DNA of 64,000 bases from Stutzerimonas stutzeri (lineage in GTDB: Bacteria; Pseudomonadota; Gammaproteobacteria; Pseudomonadales; Pseudomonadaceae), in the NCBI RefSeq assembly GCF_000952685.1, contig NZ_JYHV01000007.1, positions 62,001 through 126,000 on the forward strand, in the 5' to 3' direction. The notes below the pieces were generated by a model. It ran no database searches. It was not told the DNA's origin and was given only the letters and a program-made list of their open reading frames with translations. Positions 12,201-22,973 of the stretch are shown piece by piece. The translations under genes and the position numbers were made by a program. Every line of letters starts with the position of its first letter. Positions within the stretch are counted from its first letter, which is position 1.

Positions 12201-13686
12201 GCAGGTCAATCCCAAGGCACTGGTATCGGTCAAGCTGGTGGCCGAGCCTGGCGTTGGCACCATTGCCGCCGGGGTCGCCAAGGCTTATGCAGATTTGATC
12301 ACCATCTCCGGCTATGACGGCGGCACCGGCGCTTCGCCATTGACCTCGATCCGTTATGCCGGCTCGCCTTGGGAGCTCGGTCTGGCCGAGACACACCAGA
12401 CCCTGCGCGGCAACGACCTGCGTGGCAAGGTCCGGGTGCAGACCGACGGTGGTCTGAAGACCGGTCTCGATGTGGTCAAGGCCGCCATCCTGGGGGCCGA
12501 AAGCTTCGGCTTCGGTACGGCGCCGATGATCGCGCTGGGCTGCAAATACCTGCGCATTTGCCATCTGAACAACTGCGCTACGGGTATCGCAACGCAGAAC
12601 GATCAGCTGCGCAAGGACCATTTCATTGGGACCGTCGACATGGTGGTCAACTTCTTCAGCTTCGTCGCTGAGGAAACTCGTGAATGGCTGGCCAAGCTGG
12701 GCGTGCGCAGCCTGCAGGAACTGATCGGGCGTACCGACCTGCTTGAAATGCTGCCAGGCGAGACCGCCAAACAGAACCATCTTGATCTGACGCCTCTGCT
12801 CGGCAGTGACTACATACCTGCCGACAAGCCGCAGTTCTGCGAAGTGGAGAAGAACCCGCCGTTCGACCAGGGGCTGCTGGCCGAAGAAATGGTCAGGCTC
12901 GCGCGCTCGGCTATCGACGCCAGGAGCGGAGGCGAATTCGAATTGGATATCTGCAACTGCGACCGCTCCATTGGTGCCCGTGTTTCCGGCGAGATCGCCC
13001 GAGTGCACGGGAACCAGGGAATGAAGGATGCGCCAATCACCTTCCGTTTCAAGGGCACTGCGGGTCAGAGCTTCGGCGTTTGGAATGCCGGCGGCCTGCA
13101 CCTGTATCTGGAAGGCGATGCCAACGACTACGTCGGCAAAGGTATGACCGGCGGCAAGCTGGTCATCACCCAGCCGAAGAGCAGCGGGTTCGAGTCGCAG
13201 GATTCGGCCATCGTCGGCAATACCTGCCTGTATGGCGCCACTGGCGGCAAATTGTTCGCTGGCGGCACGGCTGGGGAGCGCTTCGCCGTTCGTAACTCCG
13301 GCGCGCATGCAGTCGTGGAAGGCACCGGCGATCATTGCTGTGAATACATGACCGGCGGCTTCGTCTGCGTGCTAGGCAAGACCGGCTACAACTTCGGTTC
13401 CGGTATGACCGGTGGTTTCGCCTATGTCCTCGACATGGACAACAGCTTCGTCGATCGGGTGAACAACGAGTTGGTAAACCTGCAGCGCATCACGGGTGAG
13501 GCGATGGAAGCCCACCGTAGCCATCTGCAAGAAGTGCTGCGCGAGTACGTCGCCGAAACCGGCAGCGCATGGGGAGAGAAACTCCTGGAGAATCTCGACG
13601 ACTACCTGCGTCGCTTCTGGCTGGTCAAGCCGAAGGCGGCCAACCTGGCGTCGTTGTTGTCGACCACTCGGGCCAACCCCCAATAA
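9238..13686 (+). CDS. gltB: Glutamate synthase (NADPH) large subunit
   Basis: Makes two glutamates from glutamine and 2-oxoglutarate with GltD; central in ammonia assimilation. 1482 aa. A short propeptide precedes the nucleophile Cys of the class II amidotransferase domain (NCGFGLIAH, Cys at about residue 15). The central and FMN-binding synthase domains follow, with the 3Fe-4S signature [12 protein letters not shown] (Cys-x5-Cys-x4-Cys) near residue 1100, and then the C-terminal GXGXG beta-helix. The ATG at 9238 is chosen over an in-frame GTG at 9232 because GGTGGAG lies at the right distance. gltD follows after 111 bp. Confidence 0.97.
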   Translation: MRAGLFRPEEFKDNCGFGLIAHMQGEASHHLLQTAIQSLTCMTHRGGINADGKTGDGCGLLMQKPDAFLRAMAKQHFDADLPTLYAVGMIFLSQDAAKADAARIQLNEQIVAQGLTLVGWREVPVDTTVLGRLALERLPRIEQVFVSADGLSEREFGIKLFFARRRAEVALAADKEFYVCSFSDKDIIYKGLMMPADLAQFYPDLGDERLATAICVFHQRFSTNTMPQWPLAQPFRFLAHNGEINTITGNRNWAQARRLKFANELLPDLESLDPLVNRTGSDSSSMDNMLELLVTGGMDLFRGLRMIIPPAWQNVETMDPDLRAFYEFNSMHMEPWDGPAGVVLTDGRHAVCLLDRNGLRPARWVTTTNGYITLASEVGVWDYKPEDVIAKGRVGPGQILAVDTETGQVLHTDDIDNRLKSQHPYKKWLRQNALRIQSTLDDNDHGSAFYDADQLKQYMKMYQVTFEERDQVLRPLAEQGQEAVGSMGDDTPMAVLSRRVRSPYDYFRQQFAQVTNPPIDPLRESIVMSLETCLGAERNLFEETADHANRAILTTPVISPAKWRTIMELNRPGFERQLIDLNYDESLGLEAAVRNIADQAEEAVRSGKVMLILSDRAIQPGKLPVHASLAVGAVHHRLIETGLRCDCNILVETATARDPHHFAVLIGFGATAVYPFLAFEVLGDLIRTGEVLGDLYEVFKHYRKGISKGLLKIISKMGISTITSYRGAQLFEAVGLSDEVVDVSFRGVASRIKGARFADLEAEQKALAAEAWSTRKPIQQGGLLKFVYGGEYHAYNPDVVAALQVAVQEGDYNRFKEYTALVDQRPVAMLRDLLKLKVSDKPLALEEVEPLEQILKRFDSAGISLGALSPEAHEAIAAAMNRIGARSNSGEGGEDPSRYGTDRSSKIKQVATGRFGVTPEYLVNAEVLQIKVAQGAKPGEGGQLPGGKVNGLIAKLRYAVPGVTLISPPPHHDIYSIEDLAQLIFDLKQVNPKALVSVKLVAEPGVGTIAAGVAKAYADLITISGYDGGTGASPLTSIRYAGSPWELGLAETHQTLRGNDLRGKVRVQTDGGLKTGLDVVKAAILGAESFGFGTAPMIALGCKYLRICHLNNCATGIATQNDQLRKDHFIGTVDMVVNFFSFVAEETREWLAKLGVRSLQELIGRTDLLEMLPGETAKQNHLDLTPLLGSDYIPADKPQFCEVEKNPPFDQGLLAEEMVRLARSAIDARSGGEFELDICNCDRSIGARVSGEIARVHGNQGMKDAPITFRFKGTAGQSFGVWNAGGLHLYLEGDANDYVGKGMTGGKLVITQPKSSGFESQDSAIVGNTCLYGATGGKLFAGGTAGERFAVRNSGAHAVVEGTGDHCCEYMTGGFVCVLGKTGYNFGSGMTGGFAYVLDMDNSFVDRVNNELVNLQRITGEAMEAHRSHLQEVLREYVAETGSAWGEKLLENLDDYLRRFWLVKPKAANLASLLSTTRANPQ

Positions 13687-15216
<1,530 letters not shown>

Positions 15217-15348
15217 TTTCGCCGGGTGGGTCGAGGCTCTGCAATCACCGAGCAGTCTTAAGGTGGATGGAGAAAGCGTCATCCACCCTACGACTGGCTT
15301 GCCAGCCCGGACGCCCGTCAAAGCCTGATCAGAATCAAGCCCATGGAT

Positions 15349-15376
15349 AAAAGGCACGGCGCTCGCCGTGCCTTTT
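15349..15376 (+). terminator. Terminator between gltD and hemE
   Basis: AAAAGGCACGGC-GCTC-GCCGTGCCTTTT hairpin followed by GTTTT, 133 bp after gltD. It ends about 50 bp before the hemE start. Confidence 0.8.
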
Positions 15377-15424
15377 GTTTTCCGCTTTGCGACAATGCCG
15401 CCACTCTTTTGCTGGAACCCAGAC

Positions 15425-16489
15425 ATGACTGCCTTGAAGAACGATCGCTTCCTTCGCGCCCTGCTCAAGCAACCTGTCGACGTCACCCCGGTGTGGATGA
15501 TGCGTCAGGCCGGACGCTACCTGCCGGAATACCGGGCCAGCCGCAGCAAGGCGGGCGACTTCATGAGCCTGTGCATGAACCCGGAGCTGGCCTGCGAAGT
15601 CACTTTGCAGCCGCTGGAGCGTTATCCGCTGGATGCCGCTATCCTGTTTTCCGACATCCTCACCGTGCCGGATGCCATGGGCTTGGGCCTGTATTTCGAG
15701 ACCGGCGAAGGGCCGCGCTTCAAGAAGGTTGTCAGCAGTATGGCTGACATCGAGGCGCTACCGATACCAGACCCGGAAAAGGACCTGGGCTACGTGATGA
15801 ATGCGGTGCGTACCATTCGCCGTGAGCTGAACGGCCGCGTGCCGCTGATTGGCTTCTCTGGCAGCCCCTGGACCCTGGCGACCTACATGGTCGAAGGCGG
15901 CTCCTCGAAAGATTTTCGCAAATCCAAGGCCATGCTTTACGAAAACCCGCAGGCCATGCATGCGCTGCTCGACAAGCTGGCGCAATCGGTGACCAGCTAC
16001 CTCAACGGGCAGATCCTGGCCGGTGCCCAGGCGGTGCAGATCTTCGATTCCTGGGGTGGCAGCCTGTCGGCGGCGGCGTACCAGGAATTTTCCCTGGCCT
16101 ATATGCAGAAGATCGTCGATGGGCTGATTCGTGAGCACGACGGCCGCCGTGTGCCGGTGATCCTCTTCACCAAGGGTGGCGGGCTCTGGCTCGAGTCGAT
16201 GGCCGAGAGCGGCGCCGAGGCCCTGGGCCTCGATTGGACATGCGACATCGGTGCCGCGCGTGCTCGTGTTGGTGACAAGGTCGCATTACAGGGCAACATG
16301 GATCCCAGTGTGCTGTTTGCCAAGCCGGAGGCGATCCGTGCCGAGGTTGGGCGCATCCTCGCGAGCTTTGGCCCAGGCGAAGGCCATGTGTTCAATCTGG
16401 GCCATGGCATCACCCCGGAGGTCGATCCGGCCAACGCCGGCGCCTTCATCGAGTCGGTGCACGAACTGTCGGCTCGCTATCACGGTTGA
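15425..16489 (+). CDS. hemE: Uroporphyrinogen decarboxylase
   Basis: Decarboxylates uroporphyrinogen III to coproporphyrinogen III in haem synthesis (cytoplasm). 354 aa with the family signature [16 protein letters not shown] (about residues 22-37), [13 protein letters not shown] and the C-terminal FNLGHGI. The ATG at 15425 is chosen because the longer frame from 15368 reads through the gltD terminator. It is monocistronic, with hairpins on both sides. Confidence 0.97.
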   Translation: MTALKNDRFLRALLKQPVDVTPVWMMRQAGRYLPEYRASRSKAGDFMSLCMNPELACEVTLQPLERYPLDAAILFSDILTVPDAMGLGLYFETGEGPRFKKVVSSMADIEALPIPDPEKDLGYVMNAVRTIRRELNGRVPLIGFSGSPWTLATYMVEGGSSKDFRKSKAMLYENPQAMHALLDKLAQSVTSYLNGQILAGAQAVQIFDSWGGSLSAAAYQEFSLAYMQKIVDGLIREHDGRRVPVILFTKGGGLWLESMAESGAEALGLDWTCDIGAARARVGDKVALQGNMDPSVLFAKPEAIRAEVGRILASFGPGEGHVFNLGHGITPEVDPANAGAFIESVHELSARYHG

Positions 16490-16507
16490 TAGAGTCCTCC
16501 AGGAAAG

Positions 16508-16534
16508 AAAAGAGCCGCTTGTTGCGGCTCTTTT
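16508..16534. terminator. Terminator between hemE and the convergent pigment operon
   Basis: AAAAGAGCCGC-TTGTT-GCGGCTCTTTT with T-runs on both strands. It lies between hemE (plus) and the last gene of the minus-strand block, so it probably serves both. Confidence 0.75.
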
Positions 16535-16551
16535 CGTTTGGGGCTGCCCGT

Positions 16552-16845
16552 TCAGGGCTGTTGATAATGCCCGGGTGTGGTGCCTGGCTTATGTTCATGA
16601 ACCAGTTTGGTCACGCGAATATCGGTGATGCCGATCACCTCGGCCTGCTCCAGCACCTTGGCCTCATCGGCGCCCGCTTCGGGCATCACCAGGCTGTTCT
16701 CGGCATCGCCATTATGCAGCTCGATCAGGTGCCGGGCGGCGCTGCCCTGTGACATGCGCTCATCATCCGACTCGATGATCTGCACGCGCGGATCGTTCTG
16801 AAAGATGTAGTTGATTTCGAACTTGTGCGATGACTTGTCGAACAT
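16552..16845 (-). CDS. Hypothetical protein, 97 aa
   Basis: Unrecognised small soluble protein, acidic in the middle, without signal peptide or membrane helix. A good ribosome site (AGGAG, 7 nt upstream) and coding-like composition support it. It lies 132 bp downstream of the aryl-polyene genes on the same strand. Whether it belongs to that operon is unknown. Confidence 0.7.
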   Translation of the reverse strand: MFDKSSHKFEINYIFQNDPRVQIIESDDERMSQGSAARHLIELHNGDAENSLVMPEAGADEAKVLEQAEVIGITDIRVTKLVHEHKPGTTPGHYQQP

Positions 16846-16977
16846 GGGCAGCTCCTTCGAGGGTGGAAAGGTCTGCTCTGTTGACTCGCGGGTCCAGTTA
16901 TTCGTTCGGCAAAAGGCGACGGAGGGGACCTCGGTGGGCGATTGGGGGCGCCCGGCGTAACCGAGCGCCCCGGTGCG

Positions 16978-17418
16978 TTACTTGATCTTCGCCAGGTCGC
17001 CCTTGAGCGCGACGCCTGCCATGATCGCGCCGGCGTGGCATTCGTAGTTCTGGCTGTCTTTGTACTCGACGTGCTTGTAGTTGCTGGCGATGTCCACCAC
17101 GGCGTTGGCGCCGGCAGCCTTGGCCGCCTGCTGCATGCCAATCAGCGCCGATTGCAGAGCCCAGCTGCACGCACCTTCGTCAGTCTTGTTGAAGGCATTG
17201 GTCTTCTTGCTGGTGGTCACGCCGCTGCGAATGATCTGCGCGCCCTTGGGGGTCTTGCCTGCGAGGTAGAACTTCACGCTGCCGTCCAGCTTGCCGGAGG
17301 CGGTGGCTTCGGCCACCACCTGATCGAATGGCAGGTAATGGGTGGTGTCGCGGGCCTGGCTGATTCCTGGCAAAGCACAGAGCACCAGTGCAACGCCAAT
17401 CCATGTGTTTTTCTTCAT
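16978..17418 (-). CDS. Exported heavy-metal-binding/YbjQ-like small protein of the pigment cluster
   Basis: 146 aa with a clear Sec signal peptide (residues 1-22, ending ISQA) and a compact periplasmic domain containing two cysteines (ACSW, YECHAG) and the segment AKAAGANAVVDI. Proteins of this type are often labelled 'excinuclease ATPase subunit' in databases, a name the sequence does not support, and occur at the end of aryl-polyene/xanthomonadin clusters. A strong AGGAG lies 6 nt before the ATG. It follows the last ketosynthase by 30 bp, so it is probably the distal gene of the operon. Confidence 0.75.
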   Translation of the reverse strand: MKKNTWIGVALVLCALPGISQARDTTHYLPFDQVVAEATASGKLDGSVKFYLAGKTPKGAQIIRSGVTTSKKTNAFNKTDEGACSWALQSALIGMQQAAKAAGANAVVDIASNYKHVEYKDSQNYECHAGAIMAGVALKGDLAKIK

Positions 17419-17448
17419 TGCATTCTCCTTGCGGTGTTTTGGGGGGAT

Positions 17449-18675
17449 TCAGGCCCAGCGGCGGAATATCAACGAGGTGTTTATGCCGCCAAAGGCGAAA
17501 TTGTTGTTCATGACGAATTCATGTTGCATCGAACGTGGCGCCCCGACGAGGTAATCCAGCTCGCCGCAGCGCGGATCGATGCTATCCAGATTGAGCGTAT
17601 GGATATAGCGGTCGCGGTTCATCATTTCGATGCTGAACCAGGACTCCAGCGCGCCACAGGCGCCCAGAGTGTGGCCGAAGAAACTCTTTTGCGAGCTGAT
17701 CGGCATGGCTGAACCAAACAAGGCTTGCGTGGCCAGGGTCTCGGCGATGTCGCCCTGTTCGGTGGCGGTGCCGTGGCCGTTGACGTAGCCAATGGCTTCG
17801 GGCTGCAAGCGGGCATCTTCCAGGGCGAGCTCCATGGCGCGGCGCATGGTCAGCTGTTCGGGCTTGGTCGCGTGCTGGCCGTCGGCATTACTGCCGAACC
17901 CCACCAGTTCGGCGTGGATGGTGGCACCGCGGGCGAGCGCGTGTTCGAGCTCTTCGAGCACCAACATGCCGGCGCCCTCACCAATCACCAGGCCGTCGCG
18001 GTCGGCGTCATAGGGACGCGGTGTGGTATGCGGTGCATCATTCTTCAGGCTGGTCGCATAGAGTGCGTCGAATACCATGGCCTCGGTGGCACACAGCTCT
18101 TCGGCGCCACCGGCGAGCATCATCGGCAATCGGCCGAACTTGATCGCCTCGTAGGCATAGCCGATGCCCTGGCTGCCACTGGTACAGGCGCTGGAGGTGG
18201 GGATCACCCGACCGGTAAGTCCGAAGAAGATGCTGATATTCGCCGCTGTGGTGTGCGGCATCATGCGGATGTAGGAGTTGGCGTTCAGTCCGTCGGCCAC
18301 GGAGTTGAGTAGCATATTGCCGAAGGCTTTGATCTCTTCTGTGCTGCCGGTGGACGAGCCACATGCGACGCCCATGCGACCGTCGCGGATCGATGCATCA
18401 TCAAGCAGGCCCGCATGTTCGAGTGCCTGCTCGGCGGCCTTTACCGACAGCCGAGAGACTCGACCCATGCTGCGCAGCTGTTTGCGCGTCCAGTGGCTGG
18501 GCACGACGAAATCATCCACTGGCCCGGCCAGGCGGGTGTTGAGTTCGGTGAAGCGATCCCATTCGTGCATGTAGCGGATGCCGCTGCGGTTGCCGCTGAA
18601 GTTTGTCTCGATGGACGCCCAGTCGCTGCCCAGTGATGTAATACCAGCCATGCCGGTGACGACGACGCGTTTCAT
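17449..18675 (-). CDS. Beta-ketoacyl-ACP synthase (FabF-like, aryl-polyene, ApeR position)
   Basis: Condenses malonyl-ACP with the growing chain. 408 aa; Cys-His-His triad visible in SSACTSGSQG (Cys164), GHGTAT and FFGHTLGACG. The ATG at 18675 overlaps the stop of the preceding ketoreductase (TGATG); an upstream GTG at 18681 is possible. By position it matches ApeR of the E. coli aryl-polyene cluster. Confidence 0.9.
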   Translation of the reverse strand: MKRVVVTGMAGITSLGSDWASIETNFSGNRSGIRYMHEWDRFTELNTRLAGPVDDFVVPSHWTRKQLRSMGRVSRLSVKAAEQALEHAGLLDDASIRDGRMGVACGSSTGSTEEIKAFGNMLLNSVADGLNANSYIRMMPHTTAANISIFFGLTGRVIPTSSACTSGSQGIGYAYEAIKFGRLPMMLAGGAEELCATEAMVFDALYATSLKNDAPHTTPRPYDADRDGLVIGEGAGMLVLEELEHALARGATIHAELVGFGSNADGQHATKPEQLTMRRAMELALEDARLQPEAIGYVNGHGTATEQGDIAETLATQALFGSAMPISSQKSFFGHTLGACGALESWFSIEMMNRDRYIHTLNLDSIDPRCGELDYLVGAPRSMQHEFVMNNNFAFGGINTSLIFRRWA

Positions 18676-19403
18676 CAGCACAGCCCGCCGTTGACCGCCA
18701 GAACCTGACGGGTGATGTAGCTGGCTTCTTCCGACATGAGGAAATTCACCGCGCCGGCGACTTCTTCGGGCGTGCCCATGCGTTGAGCGGGAATCATCTT
18801 GAGCATTTCCTCGATAGGCAGATCGTCGTTGAGCATATCCGTATCGATCAGTCCCGGTGCGACGCAGTTGACGGTGATACGTCGTTTACCGAGCTCGACG
18901 GCGAGCGCCTTGGCGGCGCCGATCACGCCGGCCTTGGAGGCGCTGTAGTTGACCTGGCCGCGATTGCCGATCAGCCCCGACACTGAGGTGATGCAGACGA
19001 TTCGCCCCGGTTGGCGACGACGAATCATCGGCATCGTCAGCGGCTGCAGAACATTGTAGAAGCCATCCAGGTTGGTGCGCATGACCAGATCCCAGTCATC
19101 CTCGGTCAGCGCCGGAAACGCGCCGTCGCGAGTGAGACCGGCGTTGCAGACCACGCCGTAATAGGCACCGTGCGCTTCGATATCGGCTTCCAGCTGCGTG
19201 CGGCATTGAGCGCGATCGGCGATATCGAACTGCAGGATGCGCGCCTGGCGACCCATATCCTGGATCTCTGCCTGGACGGCCTCTGCCTCGTCCCGTCGAG
19301 TGCGGCAATGCAGAACGATATCGTGACCGCTACGGGCCAGGCGCAAGGCGATGGCGCGGCCAATGCCTCGGCTGGAGCCGGTGATGAGGATACTGTTACT
19401 CAT
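18675..19403 (-). CDS. 3-oxoacyl-ACP reductase (FabG-like, ApeQ position)
   Basis: Short-chain dehydrogenase, 242 aa, reduces the beta-keto group in each polyene elongation cycle. N-terminal TGSSRGIGRA cofactor motif, NAG near residue 88, catalytic Ser in ITSVSG and YSASKAG (Tyr-x3-Lys). ATG overlaps the dehydratase stop by four bases (19400-19403). Confidence 0.93.
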   Translation of the reverse strand: MSNSILITGSSRGIGRAIALRLARSGHDIVLHCRTRRDEAEAVQAEIQDMGRQARILQFDIADRAQCRTQLEADIEAHGAYYGVVCNAGLTRDGAFPALTEDDWDLVMRTNLDGFYNVLQPLTMPMIRRRQPGRIVCITSVSGLIGNRGQVNYSASKAGVIGAAKALAVELGKRRITVNCVAPGLIDTDMLNDDLPIEEMLKMIPAQRMGTPEEVAGAVNFLMSEEASYITRQVLAVNGGLC

Positions 19404-19852
19404 GGGCTGGGCTCTTGAAGGTAGCTCGCCACTTCAGGCGGGCGAAAAACGTTGAGACGCGCCTCGGCATGGATGCCGGGCCCGTCGAGATGGCATTCGA
19501 ACACGCCCATGCCGTTGTCGTCCTGCAGCGAGCGCAGCGCGCGAATGCGCAGCGCAGTGCCAACAGGAAATCGCTCGACATCGCATTGAAAGCGGCGGGT
19601 GCCGAGCAGAAAGCCCAGCTCCACCGGCAGCCCGGCCTGACGTGCCTGGCAACCGGCGAACGCGGCGACCGTCTGCGCCATGATTTCGATACCCACCCAG
19701 GCGGGCAGGCTGCCGTCGGGCAGGTTGTACAGTCCGCCGGGCCTCACCTTCAAATGAGCATCGATGCTGTCCGCGTCGAATGCCTCGACCGCATCGAGCA
19801 GGATCATGTCTCCCGCATGGGGTATCAATTCGGCTACTGGCCAATCGATCAT
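19400..19852 (-). CDS. 3-hydroxyacyl-ACP dehydratase, hotdog fold (ApeP position)
   Basis: 150-aa single-hotdog protein of the FabA/FabZ-like type (WPVAELIPHAGDMILLD at the N-terminus with the catalytic His-containing loop; a central helix with GIEIMAQTVAAFAG). It dehydrates hydroxyacyl-ACP to the trans-enoyl form; with no enoyl reductase in the cluster the double bonds stay. It overlaps both neighbours by four bases. Confidence 0.88.
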   Translation of the reverse strand: MIDWPVAELIPHAGDMILLDAVEAFDADSIDAHLKVRPGGLYNLPDGSLPAWVGIEIMAQTVAAFAGCQARQAGLPVELGFLLGTRRFQCDVERFPVGTALRIRALRSLQDDNGMGVFECHLDGPGIHAEARLNVFRPPEVASYLQEPSP

Positions 19853-21036
19853 GGCGCGTCTCCCAGGATCAAGCTGATGTTGTTGCCGCCGAAGGCGAAG
19901 GAGTTGCTCATCATGCGACGTGGGCCTGCCGCCGCCATCGTCGTGCCGGCAGCGATCAGATCCAGGCGTGGCAGGTCGGCATCTCGCTGGCCGTCCCAGC
20001 GATGCGGTGGCAGCCGTTGGGCAGCGTTGTGCTCGGACAGGGTCAGCCAGCAGAACGCGGCTTCCAGCGCACCGGCGGCGCCCAGAGTGTGTCCGGTCAG
20101 CGGCTTGCTCGACGAACAGGCCACGCCAGCCGGAAACACCGCGGCGACTGCCAGGCTTTCCATGGCGTCGTTGTGCCAGGTGGCGGTGCCGTGAAGGTTC
20201 AGATAGCTGATTTGCTCCGCTTGGGTTGCCGTCGATGAGAGCGCCTTGCGCATCGCTTCGATGGCGCCCAGGCCCTGCGGGTCAGGGGCAGAAATATGGT
20301 GTGCATCGGAACTGGCACCACCGCCGAGCAGGGCGATCGGCGCCGGGTCGCGGGTCATCAGGAAGAGCGCGGCGGCCTCGCCGATATTGATACCGTCGCG
20401 GTTGATCGAAAACGGATTGCAGATGCGCTCGCTGGTCGCTTCCAGGGCGCTGAAACCCTGTAGCGTCAGATCGCAAAGACTATCAACGCCGCCACAGATC
20501 ACCGCATCGCAAATGCCCATATCCAATAGCCGCTTGGCACTGAGCAACGCTCGAGCGCTCGAAGTGCAGGCGGTGGAGATCGAATAACTCGGACCGCTCA
20601 GCTGCAGCCGCTCGCTGAGAAAGCTGGCGGGAGCACAAAGCTCCTGATGACCGTAGTGATAGCTGGCCGGTAGCTGCCCGTGACGCACCAGGCCGGTGAT
20701 GCCCTGAGTGGCTTCCTGAATGCCGGTGGTGCTGGTACCCATTACCACGCCGATGCGGGATGGGCCGAAGCGGGCAACGGCCTCATGCAGCTCGGCTTCG
20801 ATCTGCTCGACCGCCGCGAGTAGCAGCTGATTGTTGCGCGTGGTGTGACGCAGCGGAGTGTCGGTGAGAGTGGGCAGTTCGCCAGTGACCGCGCCGACCG
20901 GCAGCTGGCGGCCGACGACCGCTTGCGCATAGGGCTGCATGCCCGAACCGTCACCGTCCAGCAGGCGCCGGGCTACCTCAGCCTTGCCGCGACCCAGCGC
21001 GCAGACCAACCCCAGGGCATTCAGGTAGGCAGTCAT
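19849..21036 (-). CDS. Beta-ketoacyl-ACP synthase (ApeO position)
   Basis: 395-aa ketosynthase with the active Cys in STACTSSARA (Cys157) and the two histidines in LHGTATW and GHTLGAAG. In the E. coli aryl-polyene system ApeO works as a heterodimer with the chain-length-factor-like ApeC, here encoded at 33247-33978. ATG overlaps the preceding lipoprotein gene by four bases. Confidence 0.9.
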   Translation of the reverse strand: MTAYLNALGLVCALGRGKAEVARRLLDGDGSGMQPYAQAVVGRQLPVGAVTGELPTLTDTPLRHTTRNNQLLLAAVEQIEAELHEAVARFGPSRIGVVMGTSTTGIQEATQGITGLVRHGQLPASYHYGHQELCAPASFLSERLQLSGPSYSISTACTSSARALLSAKRLLDMGICDAVICGGVDSLCDLTLQGFSALEATSERICNPFSINRDGINIGEAAALFLMTRDPAPIALLGGGASSDAHHISAPDPQGLGAIEAMRKALSSTATQAEQISYLNLHGTATWHNDAMESLAVAAVFPAGVACSSSKPLTGHTLGAAGALEAAFCWLTLSEHNAAQRLPPHRWDGQRDADLPRLDLIAAGTTMAAAGPRRMMSNSFAFGGNNISLILGDAP

Positions 21037-21554
21037 TGCTGGCGGGCTCCGGCAGGCGCGATGGGGGCGACACCATAGGACAGCCTCGGCCCGACGTCGA
21101 GTTCGAAACGGCCCTTCTTCAAATACCGAACCTGCCAGGCGGCCCCGTCGGCTGTGAGTGATCGCCCGTCCGACTGCTGAGTCCAGCGTGTATCGGCGTA
21201 GAGCTCATCCATCTGCTCGGCTGGGCTCAGCGCGAACAGCAATGCCGCGAAGAGCTCGCGTGCTTCGGGGTTAGGTGGCAGCAGGCCGTCCGCCTGCCAG
21301 TGACCATCGCGCAGCAGCTGGCGCGCCAGCGGAACGCCCAGCGGATCGAGCAGTGACCAGCGCACGGCGGTGCCTTCCCGCTGGATGACCAACAGCCAGT
21401 CGCGTGTCTCGTCCGCACTCCGGCGCTGGATATGCAACTGCATCGGCAACGTTAGCTGCGCCGTATGTGTCGGCAATGGCAGATGCTGGGCGCAGGCGCC
21501 GAGCATCAGCAGCAACGCGAGCCAGGCCAGGTGCGGTGTATGTCTTGCGATCAT
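21033..21554 (-). CDS. DUF3261-type lipoprotein of the pigment cluster
   Basis: About 173 aa from the ATG at 21554. Lipoprotein signal LALLLMLGAC with the acylated Cys at residue 21, then a mostly beta periplasmic domain containing WSLLDPLGVPLARQLL. This is the envelope lipoprotein that accompanies aryl-polyene transport genes; its exact role is not established. Translation upstream of 21554 would run into the preceding oxidoreductase gene and destroy the signal peptide. Confidence 0.8.
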   Translation of the reverse strand: MIARHTPHLAWLALLLMLGACAQHLPLPTHTAQLTLPMQLHIQRRSADETRDWLLVIQREGTAVRWSLLDPLGVPLARQLLRDGHWQADGLLPPNPEARELFAALLFALSPAEQMDELYADTRWTQQSDGRSLTADGAAWQVRYLKKGRFELDVGPRLSYGVAPIAPAGARQQ

Positions 21555-21564
21555 GCCGGACAAC

Positions 21565-22806
21565 TCACGCCGGCACCGAGGGGCCGCACAGCTCGGCCAG
21601 CACCCGCAAGCGGCGTTTGGGTTCAGCGACATAGGGGTTAGCGGTGTCCCAGGCGTAGCCGGCGAGGATCGAGCTGATCATCCTGCGAATCTCCGGCTGG
21701 GCGTGTTCGTAATAGATTACGTTCTGGAAACTACTGTCGTACCAGCCCTCGACATAGGTTCGGAAGGTGTCCACGCCTCGCTTGAGCGGTGCGGCGAATT
21801 CGGTTTCCCAATCCACCGCTTCGCCCGTCAATTGGCGATGCAGAACGGCGGCCGCCATGCTCGCCGAGCGCATCGCGATGGTGACACCGGAAGAGAACAC
21901 TGGGTCGAGGAATTCCGCCGCATTGCCCAGCAGGGCGAAGCCCGGACCGTGCAGTGCCTTGACGTTCGCCGAATAGCCGCCGATCAGCCGTGCCGGGGTG
22001 TCCCACTCGGCGTGCTGGAGGATGCGCTTGAGGTTGGGCGCCTCCAGCACGAATTCTCTGAGGCATGCGTCCAGATCCAACGGACGCCCTTCGTAGCGTT
22101 CGGCGCTGGCGACGACACCCAGGGAACAGCGGCCGTTACTGAATGGGATAGTCCAGAACCAAACGTCACGCAGCTCGGGATGGGTGGTAATGAGGATTTT
22201 TTCCCGATCGAACCGCGGATCGTCGATATTGTCCTGGATGTGGGTGAACACGGCACGACGCAGCGGAAAGCTCGACGGTGCCTCCAGCTCGAGCAGACGC
22301 GGCAGCACGCGACCGTAGCCGCTGGCGTCGAGAACGAAGTCCGCTTCGATGGCATATTCGCTGCCGTCCAGCCGACGCACCTGCAGACGCGGGCGCGAGC
22401 CATCGAAGTCGGCGGTGGTGATTTCCTCCTCGTAGCGGATCTCTACACCCTGCGATTCAGCCTGGTCGGCCAGCAGCTTGTCGAAATCGGCGCGTTGAAC
22501 CTGATAGGTGCTGCCGTGGCCTTCGGTGAATTTGTCACGGAAGTCGAATTCGGTGTAGCGCTCGCCCCAGCCGAAGGCCGCGCCGTGCTTGGTCTGAAAG
22601 CCGGCGGCCTGTACCGCTTCGAGCATGCCGGCTTCCTCGATGAAATCCAGGCAATGCGACAGCAGGCTTTCGCCGATGGAAAAGCGCGGAAACCGCTGCC
22701 GCTCGATGATCAAGACGTCATGGCCCTTGCGCTTGAGCAGGGCGGCGGCGATAGCGCCGGAAGGCCCCGCGCCGATGATGACGACGCTACGGTGTTCTGA
22801 GTTCAC
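21565..22806 (-). CDS. FAD-dependent oxidoreductase (tryptophan-halogenase-like)
   Basis: 413 aa. N-terminal Rossmann motif IIGAGPSGAIAAALL, followed by an E-R-x(2)-FPR-SIGESLL segment typical of the geranylgeranyl-reductase/flavin halogenase superfamily. The halogenase Trp-x-Trp-x-Ile motif is not evident, so a hydroxylase or dehydrogenase role is as likely as halogenation. The GTG start forms a GTGA overlap with the stop of a small upstream frame (22803-22973). It sits between the exporter and the lipoprotein in the aryl-polyene operon. Confidence 0.88.
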   Translation of the reverse strand: MNSEHRSVVIIGAGPSGAIAAALLKRKGHDVLIIERQRFPRFSIGESLLSHCLDFIEEAGMLEAVQAAGFQTKHGAAFGWGERYTEFDFRDKFTEGHGSTYQVQRADFDKLLADQAESQGVEIRYEEEITTADFDGSRPRLQVRRLDGSEYAIEADFVLDASGYGRVLPRLLELEAPSSFPLRRAVFTHIQDNIDDPRFDREKILITTHPELRDVWFWTIPFSNGRCSLGVVASAERYEGRPLDLDACLREFVLEAPNLKRILQHAEWDTPARLIGGYSANVKALHGPGFALLGNAAEFLDPVFSSGVTIAMRSASMAAAVLHRQLTGEAVDWETEFAAPLKRGVDTFRTYVEGWYDSSFQNVIYYEHAQPEIRRMISSILAGYAWDTANPYVAEPKRRLRVLAELCGPSVPA

Positions 22807-22973
22807 TTAGACCTTCCTTGTTCGACGGGATGGAATGGATGGCTAGCAGGCGTGCCCGGCGGCCAGGACGGAATATCTGTTGCCAATAAGTCGGGGTGGC
22901 GCTCAGCCCGCTGAGGCGTCGACGCAACAATTCGTGAAAGCTGCGCCAGCGCTAGTTGTTGTTCGATCAACAT
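22803..22973 (-). CDS. Possible 56-aa coupled small ORF, or decayed gene remnant
   Basis: An ATG overlapping the exporter stop (ATGTTGA) opens a 56-codon frame that ends in TGA overlapping the next gene's GTG (GTGA). Such coupling on both sides is what real genes in this operon show. The peptide (MLIEQQLALAQL...) matches nothing known to me and has no membrane segment. A second frame over the same bases also looks protein-like (FHELLRRRLSGLSATPTYW) but is closed by a stop at its start. The segment may therefore be the end of a gene that was largely deleted. Confidence 0.35.
   Translation of the reverse strand: MLIEQQLALAQLSRIVASTPQRAERHPDLLATDIPSWPPGTPASHPFHPVEQGRSK

Noticed and set aside
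21370-22800. 476-codon plus-strand frame opposite the FAD oxidoreductase
   Set aside because: Antisense shadow; the minus-strand gene has a clear Rossmann motif and operon coupling.
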